Assembly (NCBI RefSeq): GCF_024139115.2
Contig: NC_085140.1
Location: forward strand, 427,451,781 to 427,515,780
Length of the DNA: 64,000 nt
Source of the DNA: Armigeres subalbatus
Taxonomy: Eukaryota; Arthropoda; Insecta; Diptera; Culicidae
Direction of reading: 5' to 3'
Below the pieces are notes generated by a model. The model ran no database searches. It saw only the letters and a program-made list of their open reading frames with translations, and was not told where the DNA came from. A program made the position numbers and the translations under genes. Of the stretch, positions 33,474-44,900 are shown one piece after another. Within the stretch, counting starts at the first letter, position 1. Every line of letters begins with the position of its first letter.

Positions 33474-34620
33474 CTACGTGAAAATCAGGTAAGTTCCACT
33501 TGAGTTTTGGATGGAATTTACCGAACACGTAAGTTTCACCTGAATTTTTTTGAAGCATTTGCAGCTACGTGTGCACGTAAAATGTACCTAAAAATTTAGG
33601 TGGAAACAACGCACATAGGAGTACGCAGTGTAAAAGAGTGGCCAAAACAATATTAATCATTTGTTCTTCTGTAAATGCATGCAATATAAACAGCAAAGTG
33701 TTTATGTGTTTATGTTTATTGTGTTTATGCTTTTTGAATTCATAACAGTGAAGTATGGCCACTGGCGGCGTCAGTTATTGTTATTTGATAGTGCACCACT
33801 TCGTGCAAGAACGCTGTCTTTGAGAACTACAGCGTGCTTGCGACGAGTGGTGCCCACCTCTGGATCCGTCATTGAGTATGATCTTTCTTACGTTATTCTT
33901 CATTCTTTGATTATTATTACTTACTAAATTTTGGTCCTCACTCTTGTTTGCAAGTGAAACATAATTTATGTGAGCATTGTCGCTCAAAACCAAGATTATT
34001 TATTTTTTTGACTAGCTTTTTTAGCAAACTTCACTTCATTAAAAAAACAAAAAGTCACGATTGCGTGAGGATGCGTGAAATGTTTTATGTGGAGCCTATT
34101 AAGGAAACTCCAATCTTTCCAACGCTGACAATTATGTTGCTTGGACGGGTTTGGAACCTAATCAAAAGTTTTATTTTGTAAACCATATTATTGTAAAAAA
34201 GGTATTAAAAAGCTAGCATATAATATCATGATCATGGATCACCTGAATACGGTTTCAGATCGAATCATGCTTGAAAACGTTTTACATATCCATATCATTG
34301 ATACCTATATTGATTTTCATCTTCAAAAACACTAAAAACTAAGAAAAACACCAAAAAACGTGAACATTTTTTCATGCACAATTGCGATTAAACTAGCATT
34401 GAAATTATGGTAAACTTTTGACAGTCAGCATTGCTTACAAGCAAACAATATTGTTTCAAAAATCCCTTGGCAAATTAGTATTACTATTTGAGAGTTCAAA
34501 AACGAAAAGTAATATGGAAATATCTAAAATTTTAGTTTTTGACTTTTGGCCGGGATTTGGGCTGCAATACTCCTCAGTGCAACGTTTAGATTATTTGGAG
34601 TGTGAATTTTCAATTTAATA
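33474..34620. other. Copy-B-specific non-coding DNA
   Basis: Does not align with 1863-2930 in copy A. AT-rich, with short frames on both strands and no recognised domain. No inverted ends were found for the whole block. Confidence 0.4.
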
Positions 34621-34624
34621 ATTT

Positions 34625-35790
34625 TTTTAAGAAGTTCTTGCAAATAATTGCCGGAGGAATTCCTGGAAGTATTTAGAAATTTCGTCGGAAATTCCGATAG
34701 GAATAGCTTCGGGAATTTCTTTAGGAATTCTTTCAAAAATCCCTTCAGGCTCTCCTTCGAAAATATCTTCAAAAATCCAGAAATGTTTTCATGTTTCCTT
34801 CAGGATTTTTTTTAAACCTTCCGGGATTGCTCCAGAAAATTCATCTAGATATAATTTAGAAAATCTCTCCAATGATTCCTTTATAAAACCCCTCCGGAAA
34901 TTCCGGAATTTCATAAGATATTCCTTTTTTCAGTGGGAAATTCCTTCGGATATTCTTTAGAAAAAATCTTCTAATAATTCACTGAACATTCATTCCAAAA
35001 TTGCTTTAAAAACTCTTTGAAAATTAATTCATTATTTCCTTCGAAAATTTCACCTGAAATAATTTTCGAAGAGATTCCCAAAAAAATATTCCAAAGGAAT
35101 TCCGGAAGTAAATATTAGAAATAATTCAAATGGAATTCCTAAATGAATTTTCGAACGATTTTCGATGGAATTTGTAAAGACATTTCCAAAAGACTTCCTT
35201 AAAGGATTTCCGAAGGAATTTTTAAAGGAGCTTTTAAAGAACTCTTGAGGGCATATTCGATGGAATTCATGGAAGAATTTCCGGAAGCATTACTGGAAAA
35301 AATTAACAATGTCAAAAATTTCTTCTGGAATTCTTTCTGCAATCTATTTAGAAATTTCGGAAATTCCTTTAGGATTTTTTTTTTTCGAAAGTTCCTAGAA
35401 TGTCGTCTTAGAAGTTTGGAAGAAATTTCCGGAGGAAATTTCGATTAATTTAATTTCCGAATTTTCCAAAGGAATGGAATTTCCAACGGAAAAGAATTGA
35501 TGTACGAGTTTCCAGTGGAATGCCTGGAAGTATACTCGGCAGAATTCCAAAAACAATTTCTGAAGGACTTTTTGAAACGGTTTCTAAAAAAAAATCATGG
35601 AATTCCCAAATAAAAGTTCCGAAGGAACTTAAGGTTTTTTTAAAGTAATTTCTAAAAGAGTTTCTTGAAAAATTGCTAGACAATTTCTTTGAGGAATTTT
35701 ATAAATGAGCTTTCGAACAAATTTCTGGAATAATATCCGAAGGAATTTCCGGAGGAGTTTTAAAAGGAATTCTTGAAGATTTTCTGCTAC
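34625..35790. repeat. GGAATTCC low-complexity repeat field (copy B)
   Basis: Counterpart of 2960-4060, with the same GGAATTTCC / GAAGGAATTCC phrases and several small indels between copies. The frames it contains are repeat translations. Confidence 0.7.
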
Positions 35791-35815
35791 ACTGCAAATA
35801 TTCCACACATTTTTA

Positions 35816-36028
35816 GGCCGTTACAAATATTCAATTGACTTTTTGTCCTACTGGACTACGAAAGGTCAAGGGGGGGGAGGATAATAAAAAATAAATATTA
35901 AAATGAAAAAAATCAAAAAACAAAAATTGTCCAAATTTTATTTTGTTGCCCCCTCAAAATATTATTTTTTGGCAAAAAAAATCCGAGGGGGAGGGAGACA
36001 AAATAGATTTTAAATATTTGTATCGGCC
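35816..36028. mobile_element. 213-bp MITE, TTA target duplication (copy B only)
   Basis: The left end GGCCGTTACAAATATT and the right end (reverse complement GGCCGATACAAATATT) differ at one base. TTA flanks both sides (35813-35815, 36029-36031). Copy A has a single TTA at the empty site near 4078. The interior has G-rich and A-rich runs and no frame. Confidence 0.85.
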
Positions 36029-36534
36029 TTATTGGAAAAAATCCATTAATTTAACTCTTGATGCTTATTAGAGCACTCTCCACGTGAAGTACAAATAGAA
36101 TCTATAATCAAATAAAATGTATGTATGGTCTCTAATACGCAGTTATTAAATTTATGTGTGTATACAAATTGCATATATTTGGGTCCCCAAATTGCAACAA
36201 TGTATGTGTTGCATTGTCAATATGATATTCAATATTTATAAGAAATTTTCTACGTGTAGAATGCCTGAAAGATTTTTTGAATAAATTTCCTAATTACACT
36301 GATCCAACATATATGGGTCACTTTGTAACAATAATTAGTCACTCCATTTTTCATGTTAATCAAATGGAAAAGACCCATATTAGTATGTGACCCGTGATTG
36401 TGGGGTCAATGTACGATGTACGATATACGCCAAAGTTTATGTGCGCGTATCAATCTTTGCTCAATCTCACCCTTTTTGGTACGCGTACATGATGTCTGCT
36501 TGAAAGGAGCCTTCCGAGCCCCTTAAAAAGGATC
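36029..36534. other. Non-coding block shared with 4061-4520
   Basis: AT-rich; it ends in one or two GAGCCTTCCGAGCC units and then joins the copia remnant directly, missing the ~690 bases of copy A that contain the SINE. Confidence 0.45.
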
Positions 36535-37640
36535 CCCCTTCATACACTGTGCTGATTGAGGTGGGCAGGTTTCATAAGTCTTTGCTTTGATAATCGCCAT
36601 GCACATGATGCACAATATAAATGTTAAGAATAAAAATGTTCAAAACTTTATTAATAAGTTTTTAATGAAACAGTAATACATCCGCTATTACGCATTTTTG
36701 TCCGATGTATCCCCTGGGAAAAGCGAAGGTACACTCAGGGGTACATGTACCCCAGATTGAGAACCGTGTTGCTGAATACGACCATATCTTAAACGCTTCG
36801 ATCATCTTCAATCGCAATATCCATCTATACGTTTGTGCCATTTTCGGCGTTGTAATCGCTTCCGCCCAGAACCGCTTATCCAGATCAGCATAAAAAATCA
36901 TAAGTCTTGTCGGGCGTCTTGTTCTCTCAACAAGCGAACGGTTCATTCTTTTTTCTAATCCATTTTGTTAGCTTCTTCTGGCACTCGGACGCAAAGCGCC
37001 CAATCTTTTTACATCGGAAGCTCTTCACAGCAGATTTGTCTACCGGCTTTCTTGAAAGTTTCTAATTGGAATAAAAAGCACCTTCACCTTCGGTTGATTA
37101 CCAACTGCTTGTCCCTTTTACCTCTTGCATTATCTTCGCCTTGACCTTGTCCGCCATAACTCCAAACCTAGAATCATCGGATCGTATTTCTTCGGCAGGC
37201 TTTCAACAACAAATTCGTCATTCAAGCATCGTACACTTTGAATCCAACTTCCGCTAATTGATTATAGGTTAACATATTCTTGTGTGGACTCGCAAATAAT
37301 GTCTTCATTTTTCTCAGCTCCCACTAAACAAATTCCGGTGATTCGCATCAACAGGCCAATCTTCGGGAAGATCAACTATCTTCAAACGTGCTGCGCATGT
37401 TCTTTTGACGTGTTTCTTCCAAGCTTCTTTTGACGTGTTTGCGTTCTGAACTAGACCACAGATGATCCGATCAATACTAAGGTATATTTTCGCCAGTGCT
37501 TGCTCCGAGATGTCTTCGCTTACTTCTTGATCTCTAGCTACCCGTTCGAACCAGGTCAATCTTGGTTGAGAACGCCCAGGAATAGTACTCTACAAGGAGC
37601 CTCCAGGAACTACCACCAGAATGGGCCGCAACTACGCCTC
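36535..37640 (-). pseudogene. Ty1/copia relic, gag and integrase pieces
   Basis: The minus strand reads, from high to low coordinates, a gag piece (ALAKIYLSIDRIICGLVQN, TSKEAWKKH; 37559-37314), a broken zinc knuckle (RCKKIGRFASEC near 37020) and an integrase C-terminal piece (NRSLVERTRR, DLDKRFWAEAI; 36946-36830). Order and motifs fit copia gag-int. Stops and frameshifts are frequent, and most of pol is missing. Copy A keeps part of the integrase end only. Confidence 0.7.
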
Positions 37641-37859
37641 GTCCATTACCAACAGGATCAGTGCCACGATTAAGTAAACATGTTACGGATAGTTTACAGA
37701 AAATCAGTTTCTCTACAAAATTCTCTCCAGCATGAACTTTATCAAATATGTTCTTTCTTCAAAAACCGTTACTATGTCACGGTGTCTGGGCCCATAATCT
37801 AATAAAATTAGGTCCACTAGGTTTGAAGTACAATTTTTCGACAGTTACTATTTCAACAG

Positions 37860-38880
37860 AATTGAATCACATATGGGTTTCAACTGGCATCACAATTGGG
37901 AATGGAATTACATTTCGAATTCGAAATTAACAACATTTGAGAGTCTAATTCAATCATATTTCGAATTCAAATGGAATGGAATTTGGGATTTCATTGAAAT
38001 CACATTTGGGATCCGAATAAAATCACATTTGGGATTCGAATGGAATCATATTTGAGAATCGAATGGAATCACAATCAAGATTCGAATGGAATCTCCTTTC
38101 GGAGTCGAATGAAATCCCATATGAGAGTCAAATGGAATCACATTCTCGGAGTCGAATAGAATCACATTTGGGATTCGTTTGGTATCATCTTTGGAATACG
38201 AAAAGAATCACATTTGGGAGTCGCATGGAATCGATTTAGGAATCAAATAGAATCACATTTAAAATTCGTATTATATGCTATTTGGTATTCGAATGAAGTC
38301 CAACTTGTGATTCGAATTGGATCATATTTTTAATTCGAATGGAATCAATTTTGAGATTCCAATGGTATCACATTTGAGATACGAATATAATCATATTTGG
38401 AATTCAAGTAGAGTTAATTTTGGGATTCGAATGGAATCCAATTTGGATTCGAATTGAATCACATTTAGGATTCGAATTGGATCTCATTTGGGATTCGAAA
38501 TGAATCACATTTGATGGTCAAATGGAATCACATTTTGGAGTCGAAATAAATCACGTTTGGAATTCGGAATAAATCATATTTGAGGCGAATGGAATAATAT
38601 TTGGGATAAGAATTGAATCACATTTGAGATTCGAAAAACATTACATTTGGGTGTCGAATGAAATCACAAAAAATTGGGATTCGAAGTCCAACTTGGGATT
38701 CGAATTGGATCACATTTGGAATTCGAATGGAATCACTTTTGGGATTCGAATGGAACCACATTTGAGATACGAATAGATCCATATTTGAAATTCAAGTGGA
38801 ATTAAATTTGGGATCCGAATGAAATCCAGCATTTGGGATTCCAATGGATTTATATTCGGGATTCAAAGTAATGACATTTC
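37860..38880. repeat. GGAATC minisatellite, 23-bp unit (copy B)
   Basis: About 44 units, the cleanest copy of the family in the window. Units are regular at 23 bp with occasional 24-bp ones. The array stops about 75 bases before the ATG of the TPR gene, so it forms the immediate upstream region of that gene. Confidence 0.9.
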
Positions 38881-38955
38881 TCCCTTTTTAAATAATCGCA
38901 GTAACCATTCTTCACCGCATTCGCAAACGTAAAACGTCCTTCCCGTTGCCTGATC

Positions 38956-40720
38956 ATGTCGTCCCAGTTGGAACTCTCCTGGCCAGCGGAATCGCAGCAT
39001 GTTATCTTTCGAGAACTTGGAACCCACTATAACCGTCAAGGGCGCTACCGGGTGGCCACTACCAATTTTAACAAAGCCGTTCAAGCCAATCCGTACGCCG
39101 TCGATTGCCACTACCGGAAGAGTGTGGCCCAGTTCCGGAACTCCGACCTGGACGATGCCCTGCGCAGTGCTCGCGATGGACTTGCGGTGGAACGGGACGA
39201 GTTGGATCCCCGGGGGGAAGATTTTCCCTGTTCGCTGCAGGAATGCCGGACGGTGTTCGAGCTGGATCAGTTCGAGGAGCATGTTAAGGTAACGTCGAAT
39301 CGGAGCAAGCACTTCGAAGGGCACCGGTTGAATGATATGCAAGCGGAGTTGCGGTTGGCCTTTCGCAATTATGAGAATGTTCTGGGAAAGCGTGCCGGGC
39401 CTTGTTTGTATCAGCAAAGAAGCAGGCTGAAGATAAACAAGGAAGAGCAGAAGATGGAGGGTCCCGACGGTAAGAAGGAATGCGATGTCTTAAGCGTGGT
39501 GGAAATGATTGTGAAGGAACCGCACGTAAGGGATGTGAAGAGAAAGGAAAAGAATCTCAGAATGCTGGGTCAGGTGTATCTGAACCACGGTTGGAAGGAT
39601 TTGGAGTTCTTGAGCTCGTTGAGGAAAGGAGGGGTTTGGGAGAAGGTGGTGAATCTCGCCGAAGCGGAGGAGAGTTCGAAGGTTTTGTCGGGTAAGATCG
39701 ATCAGTGTTACAAGCGAGTTGACGCTGGATTGCGCAGTCTTCAGGCAAGAACTCCCTTCTATACATACCGCCGGAATAGATTCAGATGTACAGAGAAATC
39801 TGATGCTTATTTGTTGGATGACATGTTCAAGATTCGATATAAAACGTATAGAGACGTGCACAACCAGTTGGATCGCATGCACGAACTACGTGACCAGGGA
39901 GACTTAAAACAATTACTAGCGTATGCGAACGATGTCCTGTGGTTTTACTATCAGACCAAAACAGAACGAGTATTTCCGGACCGGTACAAGTTCGTGAATG
40001 AAGTTTGTAACCTGATTGGTTTGGCAATAATAGACAGCTTTCAAATTCCGCCGACGCTAATGGACGAGCGTTTGAAGGACCGCTTGACAATTCTGTTCAA
40101 TCTCAAACCGACAAAGGATGAAGAAGATGTCGTGATACCAATTTTTGGCGACAAATCAACCTACCGTGACCCAGCTGCTCCGGATTATGGCTACATTTCT
40201 TACAAGTTGAGTCATGTAGGGTGGACTACATTTCTCTATTTATGATTGTTTATAATTTTCAGAAACAAATTAACAGTCCTGGAGAAACGCGTTCCCTACT
40301 CGCGTTATGCAATCGAAAGAGCTTTCTTGTACCACGAGATGTGTCGACATCATTTGGAGGCCAGCAAGTTGGACGAAACTCGTATTATGGCAAGGCGTGT
40401 CATTGAAGAAGCTACCCAAAGTGGAAGTAATTTGTGGAAATTTTTGGGCGTGTTAGCCATCGTTCGGGCCGATTGTACACAACTGAACCTAGAGAAGCTG
40501 GTCGATTCGCTGGAGGAAGCCAGCGACGCTGTGCTGGCACTGGAAGACGAAAGACTGGATCATGTGATTCAGGTGGCAAAAATTGTAAGTGTGAGTCTAC
40601 GATTAATCTTATTAAAAGCATGCCTAATAGTGATTGTTTTGCCAGATCAACAACAAACTGATGGCCCAGAAAATGGAACAGCGTACGTCTGTGGAAATCA
40701 AACGCACTAAATTGGATTGA
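38956..40720 (+). CDS. ODAD4: TPR protein, ODAD4/TTC25-like (outer dynein arm docking)
   Basis: Three exons: 38956-40205, 40263-40584, 40646-40720. The introns are 57 nt (GTTGAG...TTTTCAG) and 61 nt (GTAAGTG...TTGCCAG), giving 548 aa. Residues about 15-83 form two TPRs (ELGTHYNRQGRYRVATTNF, then HYRKSVAQFRNSDLDDAL). The middle has a LRMLGQVYLNHGWKDLEFL segment and a LQARTPFYTYRRNR segment that parallel the SEKTVRQLLGELY and FWRQQKPIYARERDR parts of TTC25. The C-terminal third (residues about 420-540: YAIERAFLYHEMCRHHLEAS, LGVLAIVRADCTQLNLEKLV) parallels the second TPR block of TTC25. ODAD4 anchors outer dynein arms to axonemal doublets, so in a mosquito it would act in sperm flagella and sensory cilia; that is inference. 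The start is the first ATG after the minisatellite and is conserved in copy A. Confidence 0.8.
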
Positions 40721-40766
40721 ACACGTTCCTGATATATTTGAAAAATTGTCGATAGCGTCTCGAAAT

Positions 40767-40772
40767 AATAAA
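40767..40772 (+). promoter_or_regulatory. Polyadenylation signal AATAAA
   Basis: AATAAA lies 47 bases after the stop codon of the TPR gene and is conserved in copy A (10930-10935). Confidence 0.65.
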
Positions 40773-40833
40773 CCTCACAGCGGGCTCAAGTGACTCTCGA
40801 TTCGAATTCATTGATCCCCATTCATCGCAGCAT

Positions 40834-41046
40834 TTAGCGAGAGCACTTTTGCCATTGTGTGCACTTGTATGGGCGCAGACGCCGAAAGTCCGTTTGAACT
40901 CCGCACTCGCGATGCAGTTGCACTTTTCCGAAAACCGGCAGGACGTGGTGACGGAACAAGGACATCCCATACAGTGCGACGCGATCCCAGAAGCAGATGT
41001 TCGTCCGAACCGGATCGGTACAAGGGCCACTTGTGGCTTTCGCTGG
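40834..41046 (+). other. Possible coding exon with leader-like and Ig-like start
   Basis: One frame reads ARALLPLCALVWAQTPKVRL (leader-peptide-like), then HFSENRQDVVTEQGHPIQ and CDAIPEADVRPNRI, the look of the first strands of an Ig domain up to the first Cys. It stops close to a consensus GTAAGT donor (41046-41051). There is no in-frame ATG upstream of the leader-like part, and a one-base shift is needed to keep the Ig pattern to the donor. The GC content is above the surroundings. It could be a first or internal exon of a gene reaching beyond this region, or chance. Confidence 0.25.
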
Positions 41047-41051
41047 TAAGT

Positions 41052-41912
41052 TTGGCTGTTGGTGCCACCTTTTTTCCCGGTCGATGTCGGTATGGAAATA
41101 ACGAAAATGCGTTGCGCTGAAAGAGCATAAAACAAAAAAAACAAGAGTCCTTCACGCATATCGTTGCAGCATGGACCGACCGGGATGGCGATTATTATGA
41201 TGACGGCGCGATGCGATGATGGGCACGTGTCAATATCGCTGTGAGCAAGAGGCGTCGTCATTTGTATCCCGGTGCGGGCCAACGCGCGGTGGGTAGTTTG
41301 TTTGTTCTCCCGTGGAAAGGGTCCGAAATCCAGCGTCATTATTTGGACGAAAAACAAATAGGAGTAGCGCCGGATTAGAAATTGTCCTTCGCGTCTCCAT
41401 ACGGTGCGCGCAGCGGGACGGACTATGATGCGTATTTAGAACCCGATCGAAGCGATTACGACACGTCCGTGGATATGTTTTCGGGCTGAAAGGGGTAGCC
41501 TCGATGCAAATCAAATTAATTAAAAACGCTCTTGGCGCTGTTTCTCGCTCGGGAGGTAGCCGGCAGCGCCAGCGGGTAGCCGCGATATCTGTTCGTCGAG
41601 ATCTATGATAGCGGGATTGGAATGGAGGGATGGTTTTCATCCATGAATTGTTCCAGTCAGTGGATTGTTAATGATACTGTGAGAGGGTCCATTTGAGAAA
41701 TATTCAAGTAGCGGTACAAATGTTAGTTACCCATAAAGTAATAAAAATCGTAAATAGAAGTAATAAATGAAATTCTGGAGGATGATCTACCAAGCTCCGA
41801 TGTATCACAACCAAAAATAAATAAACTTACGCGGTTTTCTCACAAGCTCGTTAAGAAATATATAATTTAACTTTACTGCTGTGTTACAGACTTTAAATTG
41901 TAATTCATTTTA
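41052..41912. other. Non-coding DNA downstream of the TPR gene (copy B)
   Basis: Aligned with 11200-11910 up to about 41780, then a short copy-B-specific piece leading into the satellite. The long minus-strand frame at 40707-41357 runs antisense through exon 3 and is broken in copy A, so it is not called. Confidence 0.45.
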
Positions 41913-44900
41913 GGTAGGCTTCCGAGCCTCTTGAAAGGAGGCTTCCGAGCCTCTTGAAAGGAGGCTTCCGAGCCTCTTGAAAAGAGGCTTCCGAGCCTCT
42001 TGAAAGGAGGCTTCTGAGCCTCTTGAAAGGAGGCTTCCGAGCCTCTTGAAAGGAGGCTTCCGAGCCTCTTGAAAGGAGGCTTCCAGGCCTCTTGAAGGAG
42101 GCTTCCAGGCCTCTTGAAAGGAGGCTGAGGCCTCTTGAAAGGAGGCTTCTGAGCCTCTTGAAGGAGGCTTCTGAGGCCTCTTGAAGGAGGCTTCTGAGCC
42201 TCTTGAAAGGAGGCTTCCAGGCCTCTTGAAAGGAGGCTCGAGGCCTCTTGAAAGGAGGCTTCCTGAGGCCTCTTGAAAGGAGGCTTCTGGAGCCTCTTGA
42301 AAGGAGGCTTCCGAGCCTCTTGAAAGGAGGCTTCCGAGCCTCTTGAAAGGAGGCTTCCGAGCCTCTTGAAAGGAGGCTTCCGAGCCTCTTGAAAGGAGGC
42401 TTCCGAGCCTCTTGAAAGGAGGCTTCCGGGCCTCTTGAAAAGAGGCTTCCAGGCCTCTTGAAAGGAGGCTTCCAGGCCTCTTGAAAGGAGGCTTCCGGGC
42501 CTCTTGAATGGAGGCTTCCGGGCCTCTTGAAAGGAGGCTTCCGAGCCTCTTGAAAGGAGGCTTCCAGGCCTCTTGAAAGGAGGCTTCCGGGCCTTTGAAA
42601 TAAGGCTTCCGGACCTCTTGAAAGGAGGCTTCCGGGCCTCTTGAAAGGAGGCTTCCGAGCCTCTTGAAAGAAGGCTTCCGAACCTCTTGAAAAAAGGCTT
42701 CCGAGCCTCTTGAAAGGAGGCTGAGCCTCTTGAAAGGAGGCTTGAGGCCTCTTGAAAGGAGGCTTGAGGCCTCTTGAAAGGAGGCTTCCGAGCCTCTTGA
42801 AAGGGGAGGCTTCTGAGGCCTCTTGAAAGGAGGCTTGAGCCTCTTGAAAGGAGGCTTCCGAGCCTCTTGAAAGGAGGCTTCCGAGCCTCTTGAAAGGAGG
42901 CTTCCGAGCCTCTTGAAAGGAGGCTTCCAGGCCTCTTGAAAGGAGGCTTCCGGGCCTTTGAAAGGAGGCTTCCGGGCCTTTGAAAGGAGGCTTCCGGGCC
43001 TCTTGAAAGGAGGCTTCCGAGCCTCTTGAAAGAAGGCTTCCGAGCCTCTTGAAAGGAGGCTTCGAGGCCTCTTGAAGGAGGCTTCCTGAGCCTCTTGAAA
43101 GAAGCTTGAGGCCTCTTGAAAGGAGGCTTCCAGGCCTCTTGAAAGGAGGCTTCCAGCCTCTTGAAAGAAGGCTTCCAGGCCTCTTGAAAGGGAGGCTTCC
43201 AGGCCTCTTAAAAGGAGGCCTCCAGGCCTCTTGAAGGAGGCCTCAGGCCTCTTGAAAGGAGGCTTCCGAGCCTCTTGAAAGGAGGCTTCCAGGCCTCTTG
43301 AAAGGAGGCTCTGAGCCTCTCTTGAAAGGAGGCTTCTGAGGCCTCTTGAAAGGAGGCTTCCTGAGCCTCTTGAAAGGAGGCTTCCAGGCCTCTTGAAAGG
43401 AGGCTTCCAAGCCTCTTGAAAGGAGGCTTCCAAGCCTCTTGAAAGGAGGCTTCCAGGCCTCTTGAAAGGATGCTTGAGGCCTCTTGAAAGGAGGCTTCCG
43501 AGCCTCTTGAAAGGAGGCTTCCAGGCCTCTTGAAAGGAGGCTTCCGGGCCTCTTGAAAGAGGCTTCCAGGCCTCTTGAAAGGAGGCTTCCAGGCCTCTTG
43601 AAAGGAGGCTTGGGCCTCTTGAATGGAGGCTTCCAGGCCTCTTGAAAGGAGGCTTCCAGGCCTCTTGAAGGAGGCTTCCAGGCCTCTTGAAAGGAGGCTT
43701 CCAGGCCTCTTGAAAGGAGGCTTCTGAGCCTCTTGAAAGGAGGCTTCTGAGCCTCTTGAAAGGAGGCTTCTGAGCTCTCTTGAAAGGAGGCTTGAGCCTC
43801 TTGAAAGGAGGCTTCTGAGCCTCTTGAAAGGAGGCTTCCAGGCCTCTTGAAAGGAGGCTTCCAGGCCTCTTGAAGGAGGCTCTGAGCCTCTTGAAAGGAG
43901 GCTTCCAGGCCTCTTGAAGGAGGCTTGAGCCTCTTGAAAGGAGGCTTCTGAGCCTCTTGAAAGGAGGCTGAGCCTCTTGAAAGGAGGCTCTGAGCCTCTT
44001 GAAGGAGGCTTCCAGGCCTCTTGAAAGGAGGCTTCCGGGCCTCTTGAAAAGAGGCTTCCAGGCCTCTTGAAAGGAGGCTTCCAGGCCTCTTGAAAGGAGG
44101 CTTCCAGGCCTCTTGAAAGGAGGCTTCCGGGCCTCTTGAATGGAGGCTTCCGGGCCTCTTAAAAGGAGGCTTCCGAGCCTCTTGAAAGGAGGCTTCCAGG
44201 CCTCTTGAAAGGAGGCTTCCGGGCCTTTGAAAGAAGGCTTCCGGACCTCTTGAAAGGAGGCTTCCGGGCCTCTTGAAAGGAGGCTTCCGGGCCTCTTGAA
44301 AGGAGGCTTCCGAGCCTCTTGAAAGAAGGCTTCCGAACCTCTTGAAAAAAGGCTTCCGAGCCTCTTGAAAGGAGGCTTCCGAGCCTCTTGAAAGGAGGCT
44401 TCCGAGCCTCTTGAAAGGAGGCTTCCAGGCCTCTTGAAAGGAGGCTTCCGGGCCTTTTTAAAGGAGGCTTCCGGGCCTCTTGAAAGGAGGCTTCCGAGCC
44501 TATTGAAAGAAGGCTTCCGAGCCTCTTGAAAGGAGGCTTCCGAGGCCTCTTGAAAGAAGCTCTGAGGCCTCTTGAAAGGAGGCTTCCAGGCCTCTTGAAA
44601 GGAGGCTTCCAGGCCTCTTGAAAGGAGGCTTCAGGCCTCTTGAAGGAGGCCTCCAGGCCTCTTGAAAGGAGGCTGAGGCCTCTTGAAAGGAGGCTTCCAG
44701 GCCTCTTGAAAGGAGGCTTCCAGGCCTCTTGAATGGAGGCTCTGAGGCCTCTTGAATGGAGGCTTCCAGGCCTCTTGAAAGGAGGCTTGAGGCCTCTTGA
44801 AAGGAGGCTTCCAGGCCTCTTGAAGGAGGCTTCCAGGCCTCTTGAAAGGAGGCTTCCAGGCCTCTTGAAAGGAGGCTTCTGAGCCTCTTGAAAGGAGGCC

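Noticed and set aside
40707..41357. 216-aa minus-strand frame
   Set aside because: It runs antisense through exon 3 of the TPR gene, is broken in copy A and shows no domain.
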